Positions 9,586 through 18,700 of a DNA stretch of 64,000 nt are shown piece by piece. The position numbers were made by a program, and so were the translations under genes. Origin of the DNA: Acidobacteria bacterium Ga0077534 (GTDB taxonomy: Bacteria > Acidobacteriota > Blastocatellia > Pyrinomonadales > Pyrinomonadaceae); contig LNEI01000025.1 in assembly GCA_001464455.1 (NCBI GenBank), positions 142,674-206,673 of the forward strand, written 5' to 3'. Below the pieces are notes generated by a model. That model searched no databases. It was not told the DNA's origin and worked only from the letters and a program-made list of their open reading frames with translations. Positions within the stretch are counted from its first letter, which is position 1. The number at the start of each line of letters is the position of its first letter.

Positions 9586-11418
9586 TTATTGATGATCTAT
9601 CCTAAATTTGTAAACGATCTCGTCACCCCGAACTCGGACCGTTGTCTGTTGCTTCTCCGTGTCTTCGGTCGCCTCAGGATTCGAAGGACGCGTTTTGTCG
9701 AGAAAAGTCTGCAGCTGCGCAGCCTGCTCGTCGGGCAAAACTCCATTGTTCTGAAATGCTGCCGTAACCGCCGCCTCGAGATCGGGATTCGCGGTCGCGG
9801 TCCATATCAACCACATGGTTTCGGTCCCTCTCTTTCCCTCGACGTTTGCCGAGCCGGTTTCGATCAATTGCCCGCCTTCGATCAAAGATCTGCCGTTATT
9901 GCGCAGGGGCGTAGGGAAAAGGATATTGAATCTGTTTACGCCACCATCATCTGTACCAAAATTGAAAACGTAAAAATTCCCGGCCATCTGAGGCACGAAG
10001 TTCATTGCGACTTTGTAGCCCCGCTCAACGCTTGCCCGCCCGGATGAGCGGAACGGAAGTTCGAACGGTTTCCCGTTCCGCATCTTCTGGATCATCAGAT
10101 AATAATCGACACTCCGTTGCGGAATTGTTTCAGGCACGACGCTCTCCACGGCGGTGGTATCGCTACTCGGAACGAAATTCTGAACCGCAAAATAACCCGC
10201 AATAGAGATAACGGCTAAAACGATGATCGAGGGAATTATCCAAGCTCGCTTTATACGAGAACCGGAGTCACCAGTCACAACCCGCCGTTCAACGGTAGGC
10301 TGCTCCTCGATGACAGGTACCGGCATAGCTGCTGTCGGTGACGTATAAAACTCCGTCTTTATTGACGCAAAGAATCTGTCTGTCTCGGTGCCATCGGCTT
10401 TAAGTTCATGGGCGAGCAATCGTCCAAAAGTCCGTGCTATCTGAGGGCGTTTCTCCCTGTCAAAATCGAGAGCATGCATCAGAATACGCTCTGCTTCGCG
10501 AGGCATATCGGGACGTAGGGCACTAGGAATTGTTTTAACGCCTTCTTTCTCGAGCTGGTACATCTCCGCAAATGCCCGGGGCTTAAAAGGTAGTTCCCCC
10601 GTCAACATCTCGTATATGACAATGGCGAACGAATAGATATCAGCCGCAGGCGTAAGGTCGAGCCGGCCTATCAGCTGTTCTGGTGCTATATAGTTTATTG
10701 AGCCGATAGCCCGGGATATTTCAGTGACGGGAGCGAGCTTGGACTCTTCGACGCGTGCGATCCCGAAATCGATCAAGCGAACCCTATACATTCCCTCGTC
10801 TATCGGAGTCAGCATAATGTTCTCCGGTTTGATGTCACGATGGAGTATCTTCGCGTTGTGCGCAGCCGTCAGAGCATCGGTCACATCTTCAATGATCTTT
10901 GCGATAGTTTCAAACGGCAGACGACCGGCGAGTTGCAAAGCTTTGCGAAGGGAGTGTCCCTTGATGTGGTCCATTACCATGAATGGATTTCCGTCGGCGA
11001 GTTTCCCCGAATCGAGTATTCGGACAATGCCGGGGTGATCCAGCCTTACAAGGGCCTCTTTCTCGTGCTCGAACTTTCGAATGATGTCTGGATGCTGTAG
11101 AGCGGTCTCGTTAAGTATCTTAACGACGACGTCCTTGCCCATTAGCTTGGTATCGCGAGCGAGATAGACAACCCCGATGCCGCCCTCGTCACCACCGGTT
11201 TCTTTAAGATTAGCCTCGATGAAAAAACGACCTTCGAGCACCTGTCCTACCAGCCGATCAGGGTGCTGAAAATCAACGGTGAGAGTCCGATCTTCAGCGC
11301 TACTCACGATCTGAGAAGACCTTACGGTACCCGGCAGATCCTTGTCATCCGGCTCGCCTTCAAATCGGCTGTCAAATTTTGAGGAAACCATGGGTATAGA
11401 CCTGGAACCGATCACCAC
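9586..11418 (-). CDS. Membrane-anchored Ser/Thr protein kinase (PknB/Hanks type) with extracellular DUF4384-like domain
   Basis: 610 aa from a GTG at 11418; an in-frame ATG at 11391 is an equally possible start and neither has a strong ribosome site. The kinase domain spans about residues 62-340 and has all key residues: a Gly-rich loop (GGDEGGIGVVYLARD), the ATP-anchoring Lys in VVVKIL (about 100), HRDIKPEN (193-200), DFG (217-219) and APEQ (245-248). It should therefore be catalytically active and cytoplasmic. One transmembrane helix follows (about 395-415), then an exported domain (about 430-560) with the pattern AGNFYVFNF ... FNILFPTP ... NN ... GGQLIE that resembles DUF4384 and presumably is the sensor. 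The secreted DUF4384 gene follows downstream. A possible promoter (TTGAAA, 17 bp, TACTCT) lies near 11485-11525 but was not tested. Confidence 0.93.
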   Translation of the reverse strand: MVIGSRSIPMVSSKFDSRFEGEPDDKDLPGTVRSSQIVSSAEDRTLTVDFQHPDRLVGQVLEGRFFIEANLKETGGDEGGIGVVYLARDTKLMGKDVVVKILNETALQHPDIIRKFEHEKEALVRLDHPGIVRILDSGKLADGNPFMVMDHIKGHSLRKALQLAGRLPFETIAKIIEDVTDALTAAHNAKILHRDIKPENIMLTPIDEGMYRVRLIDFGIARVEESKLAPVTEISRAIGSINYIAPEQLIGRLDLTPAADIYSFAIVIYEMLTGELPFKPRAFAEMYQLEKEGVKTIPSALRPDMPREAERILMHALDFDREKRPQIARTFGRLLAHELKADGTETDRFFASIKTEFYTSPTAAMPVPVIEEQPTVERRVVTGDSGSRIKRAWIIPSIIVLAVISIAGYFAVQNFVPSSDTTAVESVVPETIPQRSVDYYLMIQKMRNGKPFELPFRSSGRASVERGYKVAMNFVPQMAGNFYVFNFGTDDGGVNRFNILFPTPLRNNGRSLIEGGQLIETGSANVEGKRGTETMWLIWTATANPDLEAAVTAAFQNNGVLPDEQAAQLQTFLDKTRPSNPEATEDTEKQQTTVRVRGDEIVYKFRIDHQ

Positions 11419-11637
11419 GCCACCATCAAAAAGTGCATGGCGTCACTAAACCCGACATCCCTAAGGAAACCTTGACTTTGCTATGAGAGTGGAGAGTAAC
11501 CTACATATCTTTTTTTTTCAACTAACTCATAATTTAGATATCGGTTTAACAGGCGACGGTTCTCCGGCTTGGACGTTTTGAAGTATTGGTGCGAAAGTGC
11601 GGCGGGCATCTTCGAGATTAGATCCAGAAGTTTCAAA

Positions 11638-13038
11638 TTACTCTTCGACGAGCTCTCCGATCTCTTTTTGGAGGCTTTGACGTTGTACTAGCAAGCGGAA
11701 AAACAGTGCCCGCTGTCGGAATAAGAGCCAGGCTGACCGGAGCCAGACGCGCATGTCGATCAGCGTTTCGGAGGAACGCAGAGCGACGTAGCCGCATAGG
11801 ATGGTTACTGGTATCGCGATAAGAGCGACCTGCAGATCGAAGTAAAACCAGAGGATCGAAGCGACGATCAGCCAGGTCAGCGGCATGAGGGCGAGCGAGG
11901 CGATAATGGCAGAGCTCGAACCGGCGACGTCAGTGTCGTGAGTTCTGAAAATTCGTCCGAGCAGATTTGAGAACAAATAGGCCGGTGAATGAATGATCGC
12001 GCCGACGATCGCCAGAGGTGCGAAGACGATCAAAAAAAGAACCCGCAGTATCAAATAGCGGAACACGTACAACGTCGGATGCTGGAGGACCGACAAGCTT
12101 TCGGCGGTGATGCCGCTGGCTTTGAGGTCGTTCTCGTACCGCGTGACCCTCGCGTTCAGCTCGAGCATCCGTTGGGGGTCGTTCTTTTCGAGCAGTGCGT
12201 ACTTTGCCGCCAAATCCTGGAGCCTTTTGACGGTTTGGGTCAGAGTTTGTTTAAAGATGAGATTCTCAAAGACCGACGAAAACAGAGCCTCGGCCTTTAA
12301 GACCGTGTCGCGGTCCGTCTCGGTCTCAAAATTCAAAGTCACATCGCGGAGGGCCCTTTCTATCTTCGCGGTCAGCTGCAGGACCGCCTCCCGCGGAGCT
12401 TCGCCGTTAGACTCGAGTTCGACCGGCTCAACATCAAATGCTTCGCCGTAACGGATCAACGCCTCGCTCCTGAACGAGGTCTTGGACGTGTAATAAAGGC
12501 CGACCGGGACTATCTTCAGGCTGGTCGACGCGAACGGATCAGAAACTGCGCCGAGAGCGATGCGAGCGGCGCCCGTTTTCATCTTCTGCAGCTGCGGTTC
12601 GTCGTGCGAGATGCCCTCGGGGAAGATCGCGATGCAGCGACCGCGCCGCAACAGTTCATAGCAGTTTTCGAAAGTAACGGCATTGCTCTCCGACTTGGCG
12701 CCCGCGTCGATGCGGCGGTAAACGGGGAGTATCTCAAAGGTCCGCAGCAAAAACGCCCCGATAGGGTTGTCGAATAGCGTTGACTTGGCGAGGAAGGAAA
12801 CGCGTCGCGGCATCGAGACGAAGACGAGAGCGGGGTCGACCAAGCCGTTCGGATGATTGAGAACAAACAGCAGAGCTCCGTCCCGCGGCACGCCTTCGAC
12901 GTTAACGACCTCGATGCGGCGGAAAAACAACCGAAGAGCGATGCTGATGATCGCGTGGATGACCTGACGAACGACGGACGCACCTTTGCCCAGGTAGATC
13001 ATCTGCCACAAACGGATTGTCCTTACGCTTTCTGCCAC
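11638..13038 (-). CDS. PlsC-family glycerolipid acyltransferase
   Basis: 466 aa from a GTG at 13038; an ATG twelve codons further in (13002) is an alternative start. The acyltransferase domain covers about residues 45-260. Its acceptor motif is NHPNGLVDP, with five residues between His62 and Asp68 instead of the usual four, and FPEGISHDEP (139-148) is the phosphate-binding motif. This variant resembles the fungal Sct1/Gat-type glycerol-3-phosphate acyltransferases more than classical bacterial PlsC, so the substrate may be glycerol-3-phosphate or dihydroxyacetone phosphate (family-based inference). An internal helical segment is followed by two or three hydrophobic helices (about 330-420), so it is an inner-membrane enzyme of phospholipid synthesis or remodelling. 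It stands alone on the minus strand, about 220 bp from the kinase gene. Confidence 0.9.
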   Translation of the reverse strand: MAESVRTIRLWQMIYLGKGASVVRQVIHAIISIALRLFFRRIEVVNVEGVPRDGALLFVLNHPNGLVDPALVFVSMPRRVSFLAKSTLFDNPIGAFLLRTFEILPVYRRIDAGAKSESNAVTFENCYELLRRGRCIAIFPEGISHDEPQLQKMKTGAARIALGAVSDPFASTSLKIVPVGLYYTSKTSFRSEALIRYGEAFDVEPVELESNGEAPREAVLQLTAKIERALRDVTLNFETETDRDTVLKAEALFSSVFENLIFKQTLTQTVKRLQDLAAKYALLEKNDPQRMLELNARVTRYENDLKASGITAESLSVLQHPTLYVFRYLILRVLFLIVFAPLAIVGAIIHSPAYLFSNLLGRIFRTHDTDVAGSSSAIIASLALMPLTWLIVASILWFYFDLQVALIAIPVTILCGYVALRSSETLIDMRVWLRSAWLLFRQRALFFRLLVQRQSLQKEIGELVEE

Positions 13039-13715
13039 GGCAAGCTCTATTCTGGCTTCAACAATCGCGAGTGTCTAACTCATTGCACATTAGCCATCCC
13101 TCAGCCCGGCTCTCAAAGTGTTGAAAGGCCGCGACGATTGCACGATTTAGGCGAACTTCCCCGAGCACTCGACCAACGTCCCTACGTGCTCGTCGAATCT
13201 TCCTGATTACTCGGCGAACCTCTCTAATTGTTCAGCCAGACTCTCTGTGTCTGACACTCGGCCTATTCTCCTGTAGACTCCGACAACCCGCTACGGATTG
13301 GCCCAGAGACGATCGTTTACCGTCGCCGCCGAAGCCCTGACCGGACCGTTCTGATTACCGAAGTTCGTGGCACCAAACTGACAGCACAGGGCATATCAAG
13401 GTCTCCGAGTTTAGTCCCTCGACTTTGCCATTTGTGAGCGGATTGCCAATCTTTGGTGGCGGAGTTTATACCTTTTCGAAGAAGATTGACTGGATGAAGG
13501 TCCCTCGCATGTCGTCTGTAAGATTTCTGATCCAGATGCCATACATCACGATGGTGCAATTGCAATAAAGTTAACTGTTGTGCCGAGCGATAATGCAGTA
13601 GAGTAACGGGACGAACTACTTCCGCAGTTTGCAGGCTCGGAAAGTTCCGATCTGGGAAAACGTAGGAACATTTTCCTAATTGGACTATCTGTCTTTTCTA
13701 AAGGACGCGAAAGCT
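13039..13715. other. Intergenic, about 0.7 kb, holding an ECF sigma remnant
   Basis: The space between the divergent acyltransferase and LuxR-type regulator genes. It contains the 89-bp sigma-gene remnant described at 13403-13491. The rest shows no credible gene; the short frames here lack ribosome sites and recognisable content. Confidence 0.6.
13403..13491 (-). pseudogene. Remnant of an ECF sigma factor promoter and first codons
   Basis: Read on the minus strand, this block aligns at roughly 80 percent by eye with 35257-35349, the promoter region and first dozen codons of the intact sigma gene in this window. Shared features are the AGTCAATCTT and GAAAAGGT promoter-side segments, an A/T-rich -10-like element, the GATTGGCAA and CGCTCACA leader and the start ATGGCAAA. 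In this copy the frame reaches TAA after six codons and the similarity stops soon afterwards, so only the control region and gene tip survive. It may come from a duplicated sigma gene that was deleted, or from a dispersed regulatory cassette. Confidence 0.65.
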
Positions 13716-14864
13716 ATGCAAACTATCTCGGATGGAAAGATCTTCCACATCATAGGTGAGATCTATGACAATGCCAAGAACGGCTCACCTCAATCCTGGT
13801 TAAGGATCTATAAGGCAATTTCCGCGATGCTATCGTCTGGTCCTGGGGGCATAAGCCTCTACATGACCGATGCGGACACCTTTCGAATTCTGGCTGGCAC
13901 CCTGGACCCAGCTCTTGTAAAGCAATACGACGAACATTATCAGCACGTGAGTCCGTTTCGAGACATCGTCGCGAAAATGCGGCCTGGACAGTATTTCAGC
14001 CGCAGCCAGACGATGGATGACGATGTGTTTGAAACCACGGAGATCTATCGAGATTACTTCCGAAAACAGGACATTTACGAGTATGAGTACCACACTCTGT
14101 GCGACGTCAACAATCTGACCGGCGGACTATCGTTCTCGCGGCCGCCCAATCGAAAGCAATTCTCAAAACAGGAACGCCTAGTGATAAAGCATCTAATTCC
14201 GCACTTGCAGCGTGGATTTCAGTTCTATCTTGTTCTGAATCAGGCAAACGGCTTGAACGTTCGCATGATCGAGACGCTGAATCACATCAAGCAGGGCGTA
14301 ATACTGATCAACCAAAAAGGAAAGATCGTCTTCAGCAACGCGGCGGCTGAGGTCGTGCTGCGAACTGGTGACGGAATCGAGGTTGACCGGCGTGGGCTGT
14401 TAAGAGCGAACTATCCGCAGGAAACTGCCGAGCTGCTCCGCCGCGTATTTAGCGTCTTTAATCCAATAATGGGCGGCAGTGGAGCAGAGTTGGGCGGGCT
14501 GTTGCAGATCGAACGTAGCTCGGGCCTAAGATCACTTCAACTACAGATCGTTCCATTTGCCGAAAACGAGCTTGATATCTTTGCCGAGGAGCCAATGGCG
14601 ATGATCTTGGTGACCGATCCAGAGCAGAGATCCTGTGCGTCGGAGGAAACCCTCATCAATATCTTTCGACTTACACAAGCCGAAGCAAGGTTTGCTCTTC
14701 TTATTGCAAAAGGTTTGTCGCTCAAAGAGGCTGCTGTTCCTTTGCAGATCTCGGAAAATACGGCGCGTACCCATCTAAAACGGATCTTTTCTAAGACCGA
14801 TACTAGTCGCCAGAGTGAGCTGGTCGCCCTGATTATGAATATTCCCCACGTCGAAAACCTTTGA
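13716..14864 (+). CDS. LuxR-type HTH transcriptional regulator with N-terminal sensor region
   Basis: 382 aa from the ATG at 13716; a TTG twelve codons upstream keeps the frame open but has no ribosome site. The C-terminal 65 residues form a LuxR/GerE helix-turn-helix: LTQAEARFALLIAKGLSLKEAA ends the scaffold part, and ISENTARTHLKRIFSKT is the recognition region. The first 190 residues and a central segment (about 200-300, with GVILINQKGKIVFSNAAAE) look like a PAS-type ligand-sensing fold. No receiver domain is present, so it is a one-component regulator rather than a phospho-acceptor. It is a single gene, and the next gene on this strand is the 2467-aa surface protein 880 bp downstream, which is one possible target (inference). 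Confidence 0.85.
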   Translation: MQTISDGKIFHIIGEIYDNAKNGSPQSWLRIYKAISAMLSSGPGGISLYMTDADTFRILAGTLDPALVKQYDEHYQHVSPFRDIVAKMRPGQYFSRSQTMDDDVFETTEIYRDYFRKQDIYEYEYHTLCDVNNLTGGLSFSRPPNRKQFSKQERLVIKHLIPHLQRGFQFYLVLNQANGLNVRMIETLNHIKQGVILINQKGKIVFSNAAAEVVLRTGDGIEVDRRGLLRANYPQETAELLRRVFSVFNPIMGGSGAELGGLLQIERSSGLRSLQLQIVPFAENELDIFAEEPMAMILVTDPEQRSCASEETLINIFRLTQAEARFALLIAKGLSLKEAAVPLQISENTARTHLKRIFSKTDTSRQSELVALIMNIPHVENL

Positions 14865-15139
14865 ATACTGGAAGAACATTTATTTTTGTTGTACCCCAAA
14901 TGGGTGACGACTATTCCCAAATATTATTCCACTATAAGGCACGTGCAATAAAACCGAAGTCTGCGGAGGGTCCCAATAGATCCCTCTACAAGCCACTTTG
15001 GCCCCATATCCATTAAAAAGACCATCAGCGACCGGGATTCGAATTGGAACTGGAGTGGCTTAAAGATATGTGCGTAAATGCACCTCTGGAGATTTTCGGT
15101 AGAGCGACTCTTCTAGGGAACAAATGGGCTCAAATACAA

Positions 15140-15171
15140 CGCTAGCCGATGACTGCAATCACCGGCCAGCG
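15140..15171 (-). other. Hairpin, 13-bp stem and 6-nt loop, related to the one at 15518
   Basis: The arms 15140-15152 and 15159-15171 pair around a CTGCAA/TTGCAG loop. On the plus strand two positions are A-C mismatches; on the minus strand the same positions become G-U wobbles, so the RNA, if any, would fold best from the minus strand. The loop and core arm recur at 15536-15561. Confidence 0.45.
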
Positions 15172-15517
15172 TGGGCTCACGAGAAGAAGGGAACAACTAG
15201 AATGCGGCTCTACAGCCGCTCGTTTACTGAAAGGATCTGCCTAGTGGGCCTACGCGATAAAACGTGGACCGCGGCAAATAGGGTTTCGTAATGACTTAGA
15301 CGGCCGAAAATATTTTGCCAAGTGTAAGATTTTTCGGTTTTTGGTCAATACGAGATAGACAGAGAACCAAAGTAGTTTTTTAGATTCGTCGTGGAACGGT
15401 TTCGATATGCCAATTAAGCAGGGCTCGGAATCTAGCACGCGGATCGATCAACCGCCCCCCGGTTGATCTTTACTCCTTGAAACTCTGTCGAATTTGACAA
15501 GGCTCAGTAGTGAGCTG

Positions 15518-15574
15518 CGGTGTACTGAAATAGTTCGGCCGGTGACTGCAATCACCGGCCGAGGCGGTACACCG
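15518..15574. other. Nested inverted repeat (cruciform or structured RNA)
   Basis: An inner perfect 10-bp stem (15536-15545 with 15552-15561, CGGCCGGTGA / TCACCGGCCG) closes a CTGCAA loop. It is enclosed by a second perfect 8-bp pair (15518-15525 CGGTGTAC with 15567-15574 GTACACCG). Confidence 0.6.
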
Positions 15575-15578
15575 ATCC

Positions 15579-15641
15579 GAAACGGAATGTCTCGGCCGAT
15601 GCGACCGTACGACTCCATCCTAGGACATTCCGTTTCTTTTT
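15579..15641 (+). terminator. Terminator-like or attenuator stem
   Basis: A perfect 13-bp inverted repeat (15579-15591 and 15624-15636) with a 32-nt loop is followed directly by a run of T. The large loop is unusual for a simple terminator. It sits about 100 bp before the start of the 2467-aa surface protein and could act as an attenuator in its leader. Confidence 0.5.
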
Positions 15642-15744
15642 ATCAATTGCTGATTGAACGTTTTACCACCCGGCTCGGGCGCCGCTAGGTTACATAGAAC
15701 CCAACGTCTGACCCCTGACTTTGAAATGAAAAGGAGAAATTTGT

Positions 15745-18700
15745 ATGTCCGAAACAAACGGAATTAAGCCAGCGAAAGGCCACCAAAAGCCCCCAAGCCC
15801 GGCCAAAAAAAGATTTAGGACCCACGTCCAACTACTAACCGCGATCACCCTAATAACCCTGATCGCCACCACCGCCGCCACCACCAACGCGGCCTCAATG
15901 TCGTTCCTTGATTCCGTCAAGAGCTTCTTCGGCATAGAAATCTCGCAAACGGCTCCAGCGGCTACAATGTCGCCAAACCTCGGGTCGATCGGCATCAGCC
16001 CGCTCAACCAGGGGCTTAATGTCCCAGGCGGGTCTGCGACTTATATAGTCACCGTCAACAGCCTCGGCGGAAGTGGAGCGTTTACTGCAAATCTTAGCGC
16101 AGCGATATTGCCCAGCAATGTTTCCGCAATGTTCAGCCCTGCGACGTTGAGCTTCACGGGCGGAGCCGCCTCGCAGATGTCGACTTTGACATTGACCGGC
16201 ACAACTGCCGCAATCAATGGTCCTCATTCAATCGTGATTCAGGCAGTCGATAGCGGCAATCCCGGAGACCTCGTCGACACCTCCGCACTTGGTGCCACGG
16301 TCACTATCACAAATGGATGCGATATTCCCGTAGTAACGTCGGATCCAAGCAACGTTACCGTAACCTACGATAATAATGCTGTCTTTACGGCAGCGGCCAC
16401 CGGAACAGCCCCAGCAGTTCAATGGGAAGAAAAAATAGGAGCGGCACCGTTTACGGCGATGTTCGGTGAAACGAACCTTACGCTCACACTGGTTAACCCA
16501 CCCGTTTCTTACACCGGTCGTCAGTATCGAGCTGTATTTACGAATTCCTGTGGTACAGATACTACGACCGAGGCAACGTTGACGGTCAACCCGGGAACAC
16601 CAACGGCTACGATTGACAACACACCTGCGACATACAATGGCACGCCGCAAACGGCAACCGTTTCCTGCCTCGGTGGCGGAGCGGCCACTCTGGCTACTGG
16701 CGGCACAGGTACCAATGCGGGTTCATACACCGCAACCGTAAATTGCGCGGCGAGCGCGAATTACAATGCGGAAAGTGGGCTTGTACCTCTAAACGACCCA
16801 TTTGTGGTCAACAAAATAGCCCCGACGGCATGGATCACAAATAGTCCGAGTCTTGTCACGGGCTCTGAACAGACGGCTCAGGTTGCATGCCTCGGCGGCG
16901 GCGCGGCGTCAATTAACTCAGGCGGCGTCGGCACGATCGTCGGAACCTATGCGACGACAGTCGCTTGTGCGGCTAGTACAAACTACAACGCGACTACGGT
17001 ATCTGCAGGAAACTTTGCAATCGTAGATCCAAACGTAATTCTTGAACAGCCGAGCACGCTAAATTGGTTCTACTATGACGACGTGGCTCCCGAGAGTTTC
17101 CTCACATCGTTAGAAGATTTTGTTGGAAGTCCGGTAGCTCCAACACTGGGCCCTGGTAGCGCGAGAATTATGGCAGCGGCCTCTCCGCTCCCACAATCGA
17201 AGCTAACTCTTGGAACCACGCTTTTGAACGGCGTACGCTTCAAGGACATCACGACACTTACATATGAAACGTACCTCGTCAGCGGAACGATGCCTCCACG
17301 CCTTCAGTTCAACGCCGACTTTGACACAAATGATGCCCCGAATTGGCAAGGTCGAGTAGAGTTTGTAGTTCCTAATCCGGACGCAACCGGCACGTGGGTA
17401 ACACGAGATGTGTTGGCCGGGAACTTGAAGTTCTCTTACGGTGGCCACGTATCGGGCAATCCATGGCTCGTCGGTGCGAATCCATGCCCCATCTCAGGTG
17501 CTGGATGTAGCGTTGCTTTCGTACGCGAGAACTACCCGAATCTTCGTATCTCGGTCAAACTCCCCGACAACAGCCCTGGCGATCCATTTGGAGCCCTTTT
17601 GTTCCGCGTGGAACCAAGTCACGACACGCGTGTAGACAACGTGGTAATAGGTATCAACGGCGACAGTCCTGTTTTGCCAAACACCTACAGAACGTTTAAT
17701 TTCGAGCAGGCGAGCTCAAGTGTAACGGTGAACTGTCCAGCAGGGCCTTTCACATACACAGGCGGCCCAATCGTACCGCCATGTACCGCGAGCTATCTAA
17801 CCTCTCCAGATGGAGAGACCGGAAGCGCAGCGGTGTCGTACACGAACAACACCGCCGCAGGAACGGCGACGGCAACCGGAACATACCTTGGTGATGATAA
17901 TCACGCAGGCAGCACCGGAACAGCCAATTTCACGATCTTAAAAGCCGACCCAATCGTTACCTTCGGTGCACCTCCAACCCCAACGTATTTGGGAGGCAAC
18001 TTCCCAGTTACGGCAACGACTACGAACACTGATCTCACTACGGTGCTGTTCAGCGTTTCGTCAGGACCCTGTGCGATTGTGAGTCAGACAGGTAATTCTG
18101 CAACACTAAGTTCAAGTGGAGCAGGAACCTGTGTCGTTCAAGCAGCCGGTGCTGAAACGGCGAACTTCAACGCGACTTCTGCTACGCAGAACGTAACCAT
18201 CGCCAAGGCGACACCTAGCGCGACCCTTGCGATCACGAATTCGCCAACAGCAGAAGACGGAAATCCGCACATGCCGAATGTTGTGGTTAGCTCAAGTACG
18301 ACTCCAGGGACGGTAGTTGTCACAACGCCTGGACTTCCGGGTCCGATTACCGGCACGACTGCGGTGTTTGGTACATTTGTACCGGATGACGCCGTTAACT
18401 ATAATTCGGTCACCGGTGTCTCGGCTGGCGACTTCGTAATCGTCGCTGCCACCCCGGTTATCGTACAGCCTGGCAACAGTTCATGGGGCAATTGGGATGA
18501 CGATCTTAATGTTCCAGCTGCGGTTCAGGATGATTTCGTTGCTGGTCCTGAAGATCCGGCTGCCGGTGACGGCAGCGCACGGCTGCAAGGGTCAACGCCT
18601 AGCGTTAAACTTGCGTTAGCCAGCCAGCTATATCTGGGTACCCGCGTAGCGGACATTACTAGCTTGGGCTACGATACCTATCTCCAGACTGGATCGGTGC

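Larger units (their letters stand above)
14865..15744. other. Non-coding 0.88-kb leader region with hairpins
   Basis: No credible gene. It holds two related hairpins (15140-15171 and 15518-15574), a small 6-bp hairpin at 15204-15219 and a terminator-like stem (15579-15641), all upstream of the 2467-aa surface protein gene. A short minus-strand frame at 15250-15438 has no supporting signals. Confidence 0.6.

Noticed and set aside
13317..13565. 82-aa minus-strand frame
   Set aside because: It runs through the sigma-promoter remnant, including non-coding leader sequence, so it is unlikely to be a gene.
15250..15438. 62-aa minus-strand frame in the leader of the 2467-aa gene
   Set aside because: No ribosome site, odd composition, and located among hairpins.
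14865..15744. Known riboswitch (for example cyclic-di-GMP type) upstream of the surface protein
   Set aside because: I looked for the conserved cores by eye and did not find them; only hairpins could be supported.
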